From: Ignavibacteria bacterium
GTDB lineage: Bacteria; Bacteroidota; Ignavibacteria; Tepidaquicellales; Tepidaquicellaceae
Assembly: GCA_016704345.1 (NCBI GenBank)
Contig: JADJAH010000018.1
Span: 1-64,000 of the forward strand
Reading direction: 5' to 3'
Length of the DNA stretch: 64,000 nt
Made by a program: the position numbers and the translations under genes. This document shows, piece by piece, positions 18,788-27,871 of the stretch (positions are counted from its first letter, which is position 1; each line of letters starts with the position of its first letter). The notes beneath the pieces are model-generated. The model was not told where the DNA came from and made no database searches. It saw only the letters and a program-made list of their open reading frames with translations.

Positions 18788-20626
18788 TTGAAGTTGAGGG
18801 GAAGTATCAATATCTTTGCCATAACAAAACATCAGATGGATCCATTATCAAGAAAGTCAGTGAAGAAGATGCCGATGGTCAAATGGTTTGACCCTGCTCA
18901 ACTCATAAGTACAGGCATCAGAGTTGTTATATCAACATTCATAGGTGAGCAGTCAGATCGAAGAATCATACAAGCCCTCTCGACAGTGAAGGAAGATTAC
19001 TTTGACTTTACTTATCATTACAAAGATTTTGACGGCTCGCATTTACTTGATCAGTCAAGAGAGAGATCTGAAATGTGGATAGATTATATCTGCGATACAG
19101 GCGACGGCTGGAACTCCACATACGGCGTAGCGTATTATGCTTGCGCTCACAACCTTGAATTGACAAATACTTCCGGCAAATCAGACAAGCGCTACAATAC
19201 AAAGCGCGGTGATATACTTGTATTCGGTGGTGATGAAGTGTATCCTACACCCAGCAAGAAGAACTATACGGACCGACTGGTGACTCCTTTTGAGAATGCA
19301 TTTGGAGACGACAACCCGATAGAACATCCGTATGTATTTGCTATTCCGGGTAATCATGATTGGTATGACGGGCTCTCGGCTTTTTCAAGATTATTCTGTT
19401 CAGATCTTAATCCTCATTTTGCAGGATGGCATTCCCGTCAGAGGAGAAGTTATTTTGCATTAAAGCTTCCCGGCAATTGGTGGATACTTGGTTCTGACGG
19501 GCAATTGCAATCAGATATTGATACACCTCAACTCGAGTATTTCCGAAGTGTTTGCAATAATCATATGCAAAATGGTGACAAAGTTATTCTATGCATTTCT
19601 CAGCCAAATTGGATCTATGCTCACAAGTATAAAAAGTATGGCGAAGAATATGATGAGAGCGATCTTATTTATCTTCAGCAGGAGATCCTTGCGAAAAAGA
19701 ATGTGGACATAAAGGTTTATCTATCCGGAGACTATCATCACTATAGAAGACATGAAGAACTGAGGAGAGACGGCAAGTCACCTGTTCAGAAAATTGTTGC
19801 AGGAGGGGGCGGAGCATTTCTGCATCCTACACATGACATTGACGTTTCAGTGATCTCAGAAAATTATGGCATTGACAAGAAATCAGGCAGAAAATTTGCA
19901 TTGAGAGAATCCTATCCGGATCCGAAAACATCTAAGAATTTGACGTTCAGAGACCTGCTGTTTCCTGTGATAAATCCGGCCTTTGGAATACTAACGGCAA
20001 TAATGTACTTGTTTACAGCGTGGCTGTTAAGTTCATCAATTGATTTTAAGATCCCGCAGAATCTGGGCGAAGCATTTGTCTTTGCCGCTGAGGCCTTCTT
20101 CAGGAACCCTCTTGCGGGCGCGTGGCTGTTATTACTAATCGGTGTATTTATTTTTTTCACAGACACACATTCCATTATATACCGGTGGGTAGGAGGTTTT
20201 TTCCATGCCTTGACTCATATAAATATGATATTCTATGTAACTTTGTTTGGACTATTTGTTGGACAAATACTTTTTCCAACGCAAGGTTACTTAATGTATT
20301 TGTTCATTATGGCAGTTGTATTTATCGGTGGCTGGATTATTGGGTCATTTATTTTTGGGCTTTACTTGTTCATCTCACAGTATTTTTTTGGGCGACATAA
20401 TGAGGAATCTTTTTCAGCAGCAAGAATTCAAGATTACAAGAATTTCCTAAGGCTTCATATTTCAAAAGACGGGTCGCTTACCATATACCCAATCAAGATT
20501 TTCAAAGTCCCGAGAAAGTGGAAGAACAGAACTAAATCTTATACGGGCAAAACAAACTCTCTTATCATTCCTCTTGATGGAACAAAACCCGAACTCATCG
20601 AAGATCCTATTATATTGAAGTACTAG
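18788..20626 (+). CDS. Membrane-anchored calcineurin-like metallophosphoesterase
   Basis: The 612-residue protein has an N-terminal metallophosphoesterase domain with the metal-binding blocks LVFGGDEVYPTPS near residue 145, FAIPGNHDWYDGL near 195, a SQPNWIYAHK segment and VYLSGDYHHYRRHE near 320, followed by KIVAGGGGAFLHPTHD. From about residue 395 there are at least four hydrophobic helices (GILTAIMYLFTAWLL, GAWLLLLIGVFIFF, MIFYVTLFGLFVGQI, FIMAVVFIGGWIIG), then a ~60-residue soluble tail. The soluble domain comes first, so it is probably tethered by its C-terminal half. The listed start is TTG; an ATG at 18836 is a reasonable alternative. Substrate unknown. Confidence 0.75.
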   Translation: MKLRGSINIFAITKHQMDPLSRKSVKKMPMVKWFDPAQLISTGIRVVISTFIGEQSDRRIIQALSTVKEDYFDFTYHYKDFDGSHLLDQSRERSEMWIDYICDTGDGWNSTYGVAYYACAHNLELTNTSGKSDKRYNTKRGDILVFGGDEVYPTPSKKNYTDRLVTPFENAFGDDNPIEHPYVFAIPGNHDWYDGLSAFSRLFCSDLNPHFAGWHSRQRRSYFALKLPGNWWILGSDGQLQSDIDTPQLEYFRSVCNNHMQNGDKVILCISQPNWIYAHKYKKYGEEYDESDLIYLQQEILAKKNVDIKVYLSGDYHHYRRHEELRRDGKSPVQKIVAGGGGAFLHPTHDIDVSVISENYGIDKKSGRKFALRESYPDPKTSKNLTFRDLLFPVINPAFGILTAIMYLFTAWLLSSSIDFKIPQNLGEAFVFAAEAFFRNPLAGAWLLLLIGVFIFFTDTHSIIYRWVGGFFHALTHINMIFYVTLFGLFVGQILFPTQGYLMYLFIMAVVFIGGWIIGSFIFGLYLFISQYFFGRHNEESFSAARIQDYKNFLRLHISKDGSLTIYPIKIFKVPRKWKNRTKSYTGKTNSLIIPLDGTKPELIEDPIILKY

Positions 20627-20742
20627 ATGTAGCAGATAAAAAGTCTCCTAACTGCATTCATTCCTATTCATTGTCTTATGCATTAACTTAGTATAGACAA
20701 CAACTGATGCCGAATAACTCTAAGCGAAGTGCGTGCATTGAC

Positions 20743-20822
20743 ACTTTCAATTTTCCACTTTCAATTTTCCATTTTCAATTTTCCATTTTCAATTTTCCAT
20801 TTTCAATTTTCCATTTTCAATT
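20743..20822. repeat. 14-base tandem repeat
   Basis: Five full copies and one partial copy of AYTTTCAATTTTCC run head to tail with almost no divergence. The array ends at the stop codon of the small gene on the minus strand (20821-21078). Confidence 0.85.
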
Positions 20823-21078
20823 ATGTCAAATTATCATAACGTACAATCAACCACTTGAAATCTGAATTACTGAAAGAGAGTTCGCACAGGAGGTCGCTTT
20901 CCCGGCATGTTACAACATAGTGATGCTCGAAACCTTCTCGTACAGGTAACTTCCAGCTCTGAAGCATTTCAGTGACTTTATAAACTCTTCCGCGCCATTT
21001 GAATTTCACTATGCTTGGATGCAATCCCGAGTAATATACTATTACATCAACAGGTTCGAATACCGAATTATTATTCAT
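20821..21078 (-). CDS. Small conserved protein resembling DUF6504
   Basis: The 85 residues start MNNNSVFEPVDVIVYYSG. The order of short elements (EPVDVIVYYSGLHPSIVKF, then KWRGRVYKVTEMLQSWKLP, then a YYVV-type strand) is like the DUF6504 family of small proteins found near DNA polymerase/ImuB genes, but no such genes are near here. I give the family only as a resemblance. The stop codon sits at the edge of a 14-base tandem repeat. Confidence 0.5.
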   Translation of the reverse strand: MNNNSVFEPVDVIVYYSGLHPSIVKFKWRGRVYKVTEMLQSWKLPVREGFEHHYVVTCRESDLLCELSFSNSDFKWLIVRYDNLT

Positions 21079-21345
21079 ACTCTATATGTATTTAGTTACC
21101 ATAATAATTTATGGTAAGCAAATACAATAAGCAACTTATAAAAAAAATTGGCTCGTCAAATTTTATAAGACATTAAATGATGAATTGAAACCCGAATGGA
21201 TTTCAATCAAGGCAAGATCAAAAGATCCTTGCTTTCTGTTGACAATTTCTAATCTGTAAAAACTTATACATTTGAATGAATTTTTATAAATAAGGCATAA
21301 TAAGGACTTGAAAAAAGGTAAGTATAAATTTATTTTGCAACCATT

Positions 21346-21418
<73 letters not shown>

Positions 21419-21442
21419 CTCGTTATTTATGCACGGATATTG

Positions 21443-21516
21443 GGCGTGGTACCCAAGTGGCTTAAGGGGAAAGTCTGCAAAACTTTTATTCATCAGTTCG
21501 AATCTGATCCACGCCT
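21443..21516 (+). tRNA. tRNA-Cys (GCA)
   Basis: A cloverleaf of 74 bases: acceptor GGCGTGG/CCACGCC, anticodon loop CTGCAAA with GCA, T arm CAGTTCGAATCTG and the U73 discriminator that cysteinyl-tRNA synthetase needs. It lies 24 bases after tRNA-Gly in the same direction, so the two are probably one transcript. Confidence 0.93.
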
Positions 21517-21650
21517 CATTCTTCTCGTCTGCCCAGAGTCATCCAAAGCTAATACTAAATTAGAAATTAAGAATTAGAAATTAAAAATTGAGGATTATTA
21601 GCTCTGCAATAACTGCCCCAAAGACAATTCTAAAGTGAATACTCTATTCT

Positions 21651-21914
21651 TCATTTCTTCCTGAAATCTCTGTACTTCTTGCTTCCTCCAAAATAGACTA
21701 TAAGCGCAACAACAAGATGTATCCAAAACCAAGGCGAATCAGTTCCAAGATTTTGTGCAATATATATAAGCACAAGCACTCTCGGGAGAAAGATGGTCAG
21801 CAGAAAATCGCCAATCCATGGTAGCGTGTTGAAAGGTATCTGAAGAAAAAAGTAATAAATTACAAGAGTTGTACGCGGCAGAAATAGGCTTATTACAAGA
21901 AATGCAGTGTCCAT
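21651..21914 (-). CDS. Small hydrophobic membrane protein, unknown
   Basis: The 87-residue protein has three hydrophobic stretches (AFLVISLFLPRTTLVIYYFF, FLLTIFLPRVLVLIYIAQ, WFWIHLVVALIVYFGG) and a basic C-terminus (SKKYRDFRKK). This is compatible with a small inner-membrane protein with a cytoplasmic tail. I do not recognise a family. Confidence 0.55.
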   Translation of the reverse strand: MDTAFLVISLFLPRTTLVIYYFFLQIPFNTLPWIGDFLLTIFLPRVLVLIYIAQNLGTDSPWFWIHLVVALIVYFGGSKKYRDFRKK

Positions 21915-21970
21915 TCTTTTTTATTGCAAATGAACAAATCTGAAGAACAAATTCAAGATAATTTGACTCT

Positions 21971-22009
21971 AAAAGAATCGGATGGCATCAAACATTGAGA
22001 TGCCATCCG
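21971..22009 (-). terminator. Intrinsic terminator of gapA
   Basis: On the minus strand CGGATGGCATC pairs with GATGCCATCCG across a 9-base loop and is followed by ATTCTTTT. It lies 13 bases after the gapA stop. Confidence 0.8.
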
Positions 22010-22022
22010 AAGCAATAACTGA

Positions 22023-23009
22023 TTATGATATCCTGTTCACAAGGTCTACTACTCTGCAACTATAGCCCCACTCATTGTCATACCATCCCACAACTTTTGC
22101 AAGATTTCCTTTGCTCATAGTTGAAAGCGCATCGAATATGCAGGAATATGAACTTCCCACAATATCAGTTGAAACAATTGGGTCTTCAGTATATTCCAAA
22201 ATTCCTTTGAGCTCATTTTCGGAAGCACTCTTCATAGCAGCATTTATTTCTTCCTTCGTTGCATCTTTCTTAAGTACGCAAACAAAATCTGTTAACGAAC
22301 CATCAGGAGTCGGAACCCGCAGTGCAAAGCCGTCCAACTTGCCTTTAAGATGAGGAAGAACTTCTCCGACTGCTTTTGCAGCTCCGGTTGAAGTAGGAAT
22401 GATGTTCATTGCGCCCGCCCTGGCTCTTCGCAGATCTTTGTGCGGCTGATCAAGAAGTCCCTGATCATTTGTATATGAGTGAATTGTTGTCATAAATCCT
22501 TTGTCAATTCCAAATGCATCATCAAGAACTTTTACCATCGGAGCAAGACAGTTTGTTGTACAGGATGCATTTGAAATAATCTTCATTTCCGGCTTCAGCA
22601 CAGAATCATTAACACCCAAAACTATTGTAGCATCAAGCGCATCCTTTGCAGGTGCTGTGAGAATTACTTTCTTTGCGCCTCGGTCAATATGAATCTGAAG
22701 TTTTTCTTTTGATGTGAATACTCCTGTAGACTCAATTACAACATCAGCTCCGGTCCAATCTAGTTTTGTCGGATCTTTTTCTGCCGTGATCTTAATTTCA
22801 TCACCGTTTACCGTCATTCCGTTTTCAGAAACTTTTACTTCACCGTTAAACCTTCCGTGAATGGAATCATATTTGAATAAGTGCGCAAGTGTCTTACTGT
22901 CTGTAAGATCATTTATTGCAACTATATCAAACCCTCCTAATGCCAGCATTCTTCTTACTACAAGCCTTCCAATTCTTCCAAATCCATTGATCCCTACTTT
23001 GAGTGCCAT
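22023..23009 (-). CDS. gapA: Type I glyceraldehyde-3-phosphate dehydrogenase
   Basis: The enzyme converts glyceraldehyde-3-phosphate to 1,3-bisphosphoglycerate with NAD(P), the central glycolytic/gluconeogenic step. The protein is 328 residues. The nucleotide-binding GINGFGRIGRLV is at residues 5-16, the catalytic cysteine is in ISNASCTTNCLAP near residue 150, and HSYTNDQGLLD and the C-terminal WYDNEWGYSCRVVDLV match the family. It is a single gene with its own terminator; no other glycolytic gene is adjacent. ID by motif and length is firm. Confidence 0.97.
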   Translation of the reverse strand: MALKVGINGFGRIGRLVVRRMLALGGFDIVAINDLTDSKTLAHLFKYDSIHGRFNGEVKVSENGMTVNGDEIKITAEKDPTKLDWTGADVVIESTGVFTSKEKLQIHIDRGAKKVILTAPAKDALDATIVLGVNDSVLKPEMKIISNASCTTNCLAPMVKVLDDAFGIDKGFMTTIHSYTNDQGLLDQPHKDLRRARAGAMNIIPTSTGAAKAVGEVLPHLKGKLDGFALRVPTPDGSLTDFVCVLKKDATKEEINAAMKSASENELKGILEYTEDPIVSTDIVGSSYSCIFDALSTMSKGNLAKVVGWYDNEWGYSCRVVDLVNRIS

Positions 23010-23253
23010 TTATCCTCCGTGAACCGTTTTGTTTTATTAATTTAGCAAATTACTCAATGAAGTTCTGAGTTTCAATTTAGATTTTATTGGTTGATGAAGA
23101 AAGTTCACTCCCAAAATGACATCAATATGATCCAACTAATTTCTTTTTATTGAGAAGTGTTTTCCATATGAATCAGTGCGTGAAGTGAATTGCAAAACTA
23201 ATTCGAATTGAGAATCTTATTTTACACACTGCCGTACAAACAAAAAAATCTAA

Positions 23254-23763
23254 ATGAATCAAATGCAAAATAAATCTGAGGCTTCGGTTCTCTTGAGTGT
23301 TTATGAGAATGTGAGAGGATTAACCAAGTTCTTCATAAGCAAACTGGGAGACACGGATATAAATCAAATATTTGAAGTAAACGGTATTAAACTGAATACT
23401 ATACAATGGTTGATTGCACATTTGGCCTGGACTGAGAATGAGCTCATAGTCAAAGCTGTTGGGAATGATGACATCAATTTGCCGTGGTTGGAGGAATATG
23501 GGTTTGGCTCAGTTCCTGCTGAAATCAAGACAAGGCCCGATCTTGAGACTCTTCTGAAAGTTCTTGACAGTACACATCAAAGGGCAGTCAAAATTCTGAG
23601 CGGACTAACTGCAGAGGATCTTGACAGTGATAATCATCTAAATTTTTCATTTGCCGGATCAAAATGCAAGCGGAATCTAATAATTCACGCTATAAGGCAT
23701 GAACCTATGCATATTGGTCAACTGACATGGGCGATGAAACTCAGTGACATCAAGACTTTTTAA
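23254..23763 (+). CDS. DinB-like protein
   Basis: The 169-residue protein is a four-helix bundle candidate. The WLIAHLAWTENELIV segment near residue 48 and HAIRHEPMHIGQLTWAMKL at the end supply the spaced histidines that bind a metal in the DinB/YfiT superfamily. Members act as thiol transferases or have unknown roles. The gene stands alone between gapA (divergent) and efp. Confidence 0.75.
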   Translation: MNQMQNKSEASVLLSVYENVRGLTKFFISKLGDTDINQIFEVNGIKLNTIQWLIAHLAWTENELIVKAVGNDDINLPWLEEYGFGSVPAEIKTRPDLETLLKVLDSTHQRAVKILSGLTAEDLDSDNHLNFSFAGSKCKRNLIIHAIRHEPMHIGQLTWAMKLSDIKTF

Positions 23764-23940
23764 ACTTGGCTCTTCTTTATCAAAAAGCATTCAATTGTAT
23801 TTATTATTGCAATTAAATGAGCCAAAACTATTAATTTTCCGTAAAAAACTGCGGGTTTCACTTCATGTTTAAATTGATTTTGCCTGCAGGATTGGCTATT
23901 TTGAGCCTCATCAAAGTAAATCAACAACCAAAATCGATTA

Positions 23941-24504
23941 ATGGCAACTACTTCAGACCTTAAGAACGGCATAATAATTAATTTCAATAACGATCTTCAT
24001 TCCGTAGTTTCAGTAGAGCACAGAACTCCGGGAAACCTCAGGGCTTTTTTTCAGGTCAAACTTCGAAATCTCAAGAACGGAAAGACAATTGAAAACCGTT
24101 TCCGGTCAGGAGAGGAGATTCAAATAGAAAGACTTGAATCAGGTGATTTTCAGTTCTTATATAAGGATAATGAAGACTATGTGTTTATGGACAGTGAAAC
24201 TTATGATCAGGTAACAATTTCGGGTGATATTATCGGGAAGAGTGGAAGTTATCTGAAAGAAGGCGAAATAATTCAGATCTTATCACATAATTCAAAACCA
24301 CTGTCGGCTGAAGTTCCTCCGCATGTTTATCTTAAGGTAGTGACCGCACCCCCGGGAGTAAAGGGTGACACGGCAACAGGCGCTTCAAAGCAAGTCGTAG
24401 TTGAAACAGGCGCAACCGTAAATGCACCGCTTTTCATTAATGAAGGCGATGTGATAAGGGTAGATTCAAGAACAGGCGAATACATTGAAAGGGCAAAGGC
24501 CTGA
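23941..24504 (+). CDS. efp: Elongation factor P, atypical tip loop
   Basis: EF-P relieves ribosome stalling at proline runs by entering between the P and E sites. The 187-residue protein has the usual three-domain layout: KOW-like domain I, the KDNEDYVFMDSETYDQ domain II stretch near residue 80, and the C-terminal PGVKGDTATGASKQVVVETGA near 140. The tip loop reads HRTPGNLRAFFQVKL, so the residue that is usually a modified Lys or Arg is N32, with R34 two positions later. efp leads a probable operon with accB (35 bases downstream) and accC. Confidence 0.93.
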   Translation: MATTSDLKNGIIINFNNDLHSVVSVEHRTPGNLRAFFQVKLRNLKNGKTIENRFRSGEEIQIERLESGDFQFLYKDNEDYVFMDSETYDQVTISGDIIGKSGSYLKEGEIIQILSHNSKPLSAEVPPHVYLKVVTAPPGVKGDTATGASKQVVVETGATVNAPLFINEGDVIRVDSRTGEYIERAKA

Positions 24505-24538
24505 ACCACTTTCTTCAATATCAAAACAAGAATTAACT

Positions 24539-25033
24539 ATGAAAATGGATATCAACTATCTGAAAAGGATAATAAAACTTCTTGATTCAAGCGGAGTTGC
24601 AGAACTGGAAATTGAAGAAGAAGGAACAAGATTGAGATTGTCTAAACCCAGGCCGAAGATAACTGCAGGCATGTCTCCTATAAATTCTGTTCCACAATTC
24701 GTCCCACAAGTATTGCCATTGGATATCCAAACCATCAAGGCCGCTGATCTGAAAAAAGATGAACTCAGTACAGATGCACCGAAAAGTGAAAACATTTTCG
24801 AAGTGAAATCACCAATGGTAGGAACTTTCTACAGAGCGCCTTCTCCCGATGCAGATCCTTATGTGAATGTAGGAAGCACCGTATCTCCGGGAGTAGTTCT
24901 ATGTATAATCGAAGCGATGAAATTAATGAACGAAATTGAATCAGATGTTTCAGGAAAAATTGTAAAGATACTTGTCGAAAACGGACAACCCGTTGAATAC
25001 AATCAGCCGCTTTTTCATATTGAGAAGTTCTGA
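24539..25033 (+). CDS. accB: Acetyl-CoA carboxylase biotin carboxyl carrier protein
   Basis: This is the biotin-carrying subunit of acetyl-CoA carboxylase, the first step of fatty-acid synthesis. The start chosen is MKMDINYLKRIIKLL at 24539; an upstream in-frame start (24485) overlaps efp and adds a non-conserved segment. The result is 164 residues, typical of AccB. The biotinylated lysine is in CIIEAMKLMNEIES near residue 123, preceded by a linker and VKSPMVGTFYRAPSPD. It lies between efp and accC in the same direction. Confidence 0.93.
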   Translation: MKMDINYLKRIIKLLDSSGVAELEIEEEGTRLRLSKPRPKITAGMSPINSVPQFVPQVLPLDIQTIKAADLKKDELSTDAPKSENIFEVKSPMVGTFYRAPSPDADPYVNVGSTVSPGVVLCIIEAMKLMNEIESDVSGKIVKILVENGQPVEYNQPLFHIEKF

Positions 25034-25084
25034 AGATTTCAATACAGAACATACTCACACAAGAAGCCTGCCAATAATTCTACA

Positions 25085-26425
25085 ATGATAAAAAAACTAC
25101 TCATAGCTAACAGGGGCGAGATTGCCCTCAGAATAATCAGAACGTGCAAAGAAATTGGCATCAAGACAGTGGCAGTATATTCTGATGCGGATAAAGATTC
25201 TCTGCATGTTAAGTTTGCCGATGAGGCCGTTTGCATTGGCGGATCTGCATCAAAGGAGAGCTATCTCAATGTGCCGAGAATTCTTTCGGCAGCATCGATA
25301 ACTAATTCAGATGCGATTCATCCCGGTTATGGATTCCTTGCCGAGAATGCAGAGTTTGCGGAGATTTGCATAGATTCAAAATTAAATTTTGTAGGACCAT
25401 TGCCTGAAATGATTACCTCGATGGGCAATAAATCCTTTGCAAAGGATACAATGAAAGCCGCCGGAGTCCCGGTTGTTCCGGGAAGTGATGGTGTAATTCA
25501 CAATATTGATGAGTTGCGCGAAGTTGCAGAGAGCATAGGATATCCTGTAATGATAAAGGCTTCAGCCGGTGGCGGAGGCAAGGGAATGCGGATCGTAAGA
25601 GATGCTGACCAACTCGAGAACGCTTTTGTCACTGCAAAGAATGAAGCGCAGAGTGCATTCGGAAATGATGACGTATATCTGGAAAAGTTTGTTGATAAGC
25701 CACGTCATGTTGAGATACAAATACTTGGAGATAAACATGGTAATATAATTTCACTTGGGGAAAGAGACTGCTCAATCCAAAGACGACACCAAAAATTGAT
25801 AGAAGAATCTCCGTCACCGGTTATTGATGAAGCAACAAGAGAAAAAATGTCTGCTGCAGCAATACTTGGAGCAAAATCAGTAAACTACCTTGGTGCAGGA
25901 ACTATTGAATTTCTAGTTGATGCGAACAAGGATTTCTATTTCATGGAGATGAACACGCGGATACAAGTAGAGCATCCTGTGACTGAAATGATAACAGGCA
26001 CTGATCTTATACGCGAACAAATCAGGATTGCAAACGGTGAGAAGATAACTAAGAAGAAAATAAGAATGAGTGGTCATTCCATCGAATGCAGAATTAATGC
26101 GGAAGATCCGGACAATGGATTCCGTCCCTCGCCCGGAATGATCACAGCTTTTAATCAGCCCGGAGGACCGGGAGTAAGAGTTGACACTCATTGTTACACA
26201 GGATATAAAATACCGCCGTTCTATGATTCTTTGATCGGCAAGCTAATTGTACATGCAGACACCAGAGAAGAAGCGACCAAGAAGATATTGAGAGCTTTGG
26301 ACGAGTTCATTGTTGAGGGAATAAAAACAACAATCCCATTTCACCAGATGATCATGACCAACGAAAGTTTTCTTTCGAATGACTATGATACTGGATTTAT
26401 AGATAATCTCAAAAAAGGTGAATAA
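25085..26425 (+). CDS. accC: Acetyl-CoA carboxylase biotin carboxylase
   Basis: This ATP-grasp enzyme carboxylates biotin on AccB. The protein is 446 residues. It contains the N-terminal KKLLIANRGEIALRIIRTCKE, the ATP-binding SAGGGGKGMRIV near residue 160, EKFVDKPRHVEIQILGDKHG, the ERDCSIQRRHQKLIEE and EMNTRIQVEHPVTEM signatures near residues 225 and 280, and the C-terminal biotin carboxylase domain. Its stop overlaps the GTG start of the next gene. Confidence 0.97.
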   Translation: MIKKLLIANRGEIALRIIRTCKEIGIKTVAVYSDADKDSLHVKFADEAVCIGGSASKESYLNVPRILSAASITNSDAIHPGYGFLAENAEFAEICIDSKLNFVGPLPEMITSMGNKSFAKDTMKAAGVPVVPGSDGVIHNIDELREVAESIGYPVMIKASAGGGGKGMRIVRDADQLENAFVTAKNEAQSAFGNDDVYLEKFVDKPRHVEIQILGDKHGNIISLGERDCSIQRRHQKLIEESPSPVIDEATREKMSAAAILGAKSVNYLGAGTIEFLVDANKDFYFMEMNTRIQVEHPVTEMITGTDLIREQIRIANGEKITKKKIRMSGHSIECRINAEDPDNGFRPSPGMITAFNQPGGPGVRVDTHCYTGYKIPPFYDSLIGKLIVHADTREEATKKILRALDEFIVEGIKTTIPFHQMIMTNESFLSNDYDTGFIDNLKKGE

Positions 26426-26966
26426 AATCAGAATCATCATGGCGGGTACCAATGTTCAACTTCTAACATTTATATTTTTTTCAATTCTCTCGTTTCAACA
26501 ACCTGGCTATTCACAGGATACAACCAATCCCCCCGAAAATATCAAATCAACAGATACTATTTCAAATGGCTTGCAGATTGACACTGTTGTTCAGCAAAAT
26601 GTTCAATCAGTACAATCGGTGATTGATACTGTTAAGTCTGTTGATTCTTTGATGGCTGAAAAGACTCCTGAGAACGCAATGACTAACACAAAGCTGTTCA
26701 TCTATATTTTGCTTTCAGTTCTTGGCCTGACGCTTTTCTTCTTCATATTTGTAATCACATTGTTCAAGACTTTTCACAAGAAGAAATCTACAAGGCAATC
26801 ACTTCTTCTCAGCTGGAATCTGTTCTTCATTGTTACAATCATTTGGCTTTTCATTGTTTGGGGTCTCGTTGCAGGTTTCTGGACAGTAGCTTCTTTCATG
26901 ATTGTGATGATTTTTCTGTTTATAATTAGTTTGATTATGACTATAATCGCGCTCAAATCAAAGTAA
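26418..26966 (+). CDS. Small membrane protein with an extracytoplasmic N-terminal part, unknown
   Basis: The 182-residue protein starts at GTG (26418), overlapping the accC end by 8 bases. A signal-like hydrophobic stretch (LLTFIFFSILSFQQPGYSQ) precedes a Ser/Thr/Val/Gln-rich region (VVQQNVQSVQSVIDTVK). The C-terminal half has three to four membrane helices (IYILLSVLGLTLFFFIFVI, WNLFFIVTIIWLFIVWGLV, SFMIVMIFLFIISLIMTII). No domain is recognised. Its position between accC and an enoyl reductase hints at a role linked to lipid synthesis; this is inference. Confidence 0.6.
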   Translation: MNKIRIIMAGTNVQLLTFIFFSILSFQQPGYSQDTTNPPENIKSTDTISNGLQIDTVVQQNVQSVQSVIDTVKSVDSLMAEKTPENAMTNTKLFIYILLSVLGLTLFFFIFVITLFKTFHKKKSTRQSLLLSWNLFFIVTIIWLFIVWGLVAGFWTVASFMIVMIFLFIISLIMTIIALKSK

Positions 26967-27024
26967 TTTTGCACTTTTTTTGCCCACAAAGCAAATTTTT
27001 TCACAAATAACTAACCAGTTTATC

Positions 27025-27822
27025 ATGAGTAAGCACTATGCTTTAATCCTTGGAGCTTCGAGTGGGTTCGGAAAAGCGATTTCATTGGCACTCGCTGGAG
27101 ATGGCGTTGGTATTCTGGGAGTTCATCTTGACAGGGCAAGTACAAAGCCGGATGTAGATAAGATCATAGATGACATTAGAGCAAAAGGAGTTGAAGCACA
27201 TTTTTTCAATGTTAATGCCGCAGATGCCGGTAAGCGATCCGAAGTAATTGCAGAAGTAAAGAAAATTATTGCTAATGCCGGTGATGATGCTACAATAGAA
27301 GTAATGGTACATTCATTAGCTTTCGGAACTCTCAAACCTCTCATTGCTGATGATCCGAACGAAGCTGCCAATCAGAAGCAAATTGAAATGACACTTGATG
27401 TGATGGGAAACAGTATTGTTTACTGGACTCAGGAATTGATAGTAAACAAACTGATGAAGCGAGGCGGAAAGATCTATGGAATGACTTCTTCAGGAGGTTC
27501 ACGACAGATAGATCACTATGGTATTGTCTCAGCCGCAAAGGCCTGTCTCGAGTCATATGTAAGGCAGCTTGCTATGGAGTTAGGAAGCAGGGGTATTGCC
27601 GTGAATGCGATCCGTGCAGGAGTTACAGATACTCCCGCATTGAGAAAAATTCCGAACAGTCAGAAGATCATAGACAATGCATTGCAAAGGAACCCCGACA
27701 AACGACTTACACAACCTCATGAGATAGCCGGCTTCATTATAGACAATTACAAGAACGATTCCCACTGGATGACCGGTAACATTATCAATCTCGACGGTGG
27801 AGAAAGCGTTGTAGAACTCTGA
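27025..27822 (+). CDS. SDR oxidoreductase, FabL/FabI-like enoyl-ACP reductase
   Basis: The start chosen is MSKHYALILGASSGFGKAIS at 27025; a start 15 codons earlier is less likely. The 265-residue Rossmann enzyme has GASSGFGKA at the cofactor site and a catalytic stretch DHYGIVSAAKACLES with Y and K separated by six residues, the spacing of enoyl-ACP reductases FabI/FabL rather than the Y-x3-K of other SDRs. The downstream GIAVNAIRAGVTDTPALRKIP resembles FabL. With accB and accC just upstream, a role as the last step of the fatty-acid elongation cycle is likely. Confidence 0.75.
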   Translation: MSKHYALILGASSGFGKAISLALAGDGVGILGVHLDRASTKPDVDKIIDDIRAKGVEAHFFNVNAADAGKRSEVIAEVKKIIANAGDDATIEVMVHSLAFGTLKPLIADDPNEAANQKQIEMTLDVMGNSIVYWTQELIVNKLMKRGGKIYGMTSSGGSRQIDHYGIVSAAKACLESYVRQLAMELGSRGIAVNAIRAGVTDTPALRKIPNSQKIIDNALQRNPDKRLTQPHEIAGFIIDNYKNDSHWMTGNIINLDGGESVVEL

Positions 27823-27871
27823 TCCTCATCACAAAAAATATTCCAAACACTAACGCGTTAATGGAGGTAGA

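Noticed and set aside
20743..20822. Possible CRISPR array
   Set aside because: Units are 14 bases with no unique spacers, so this is a simple tandem repeat.
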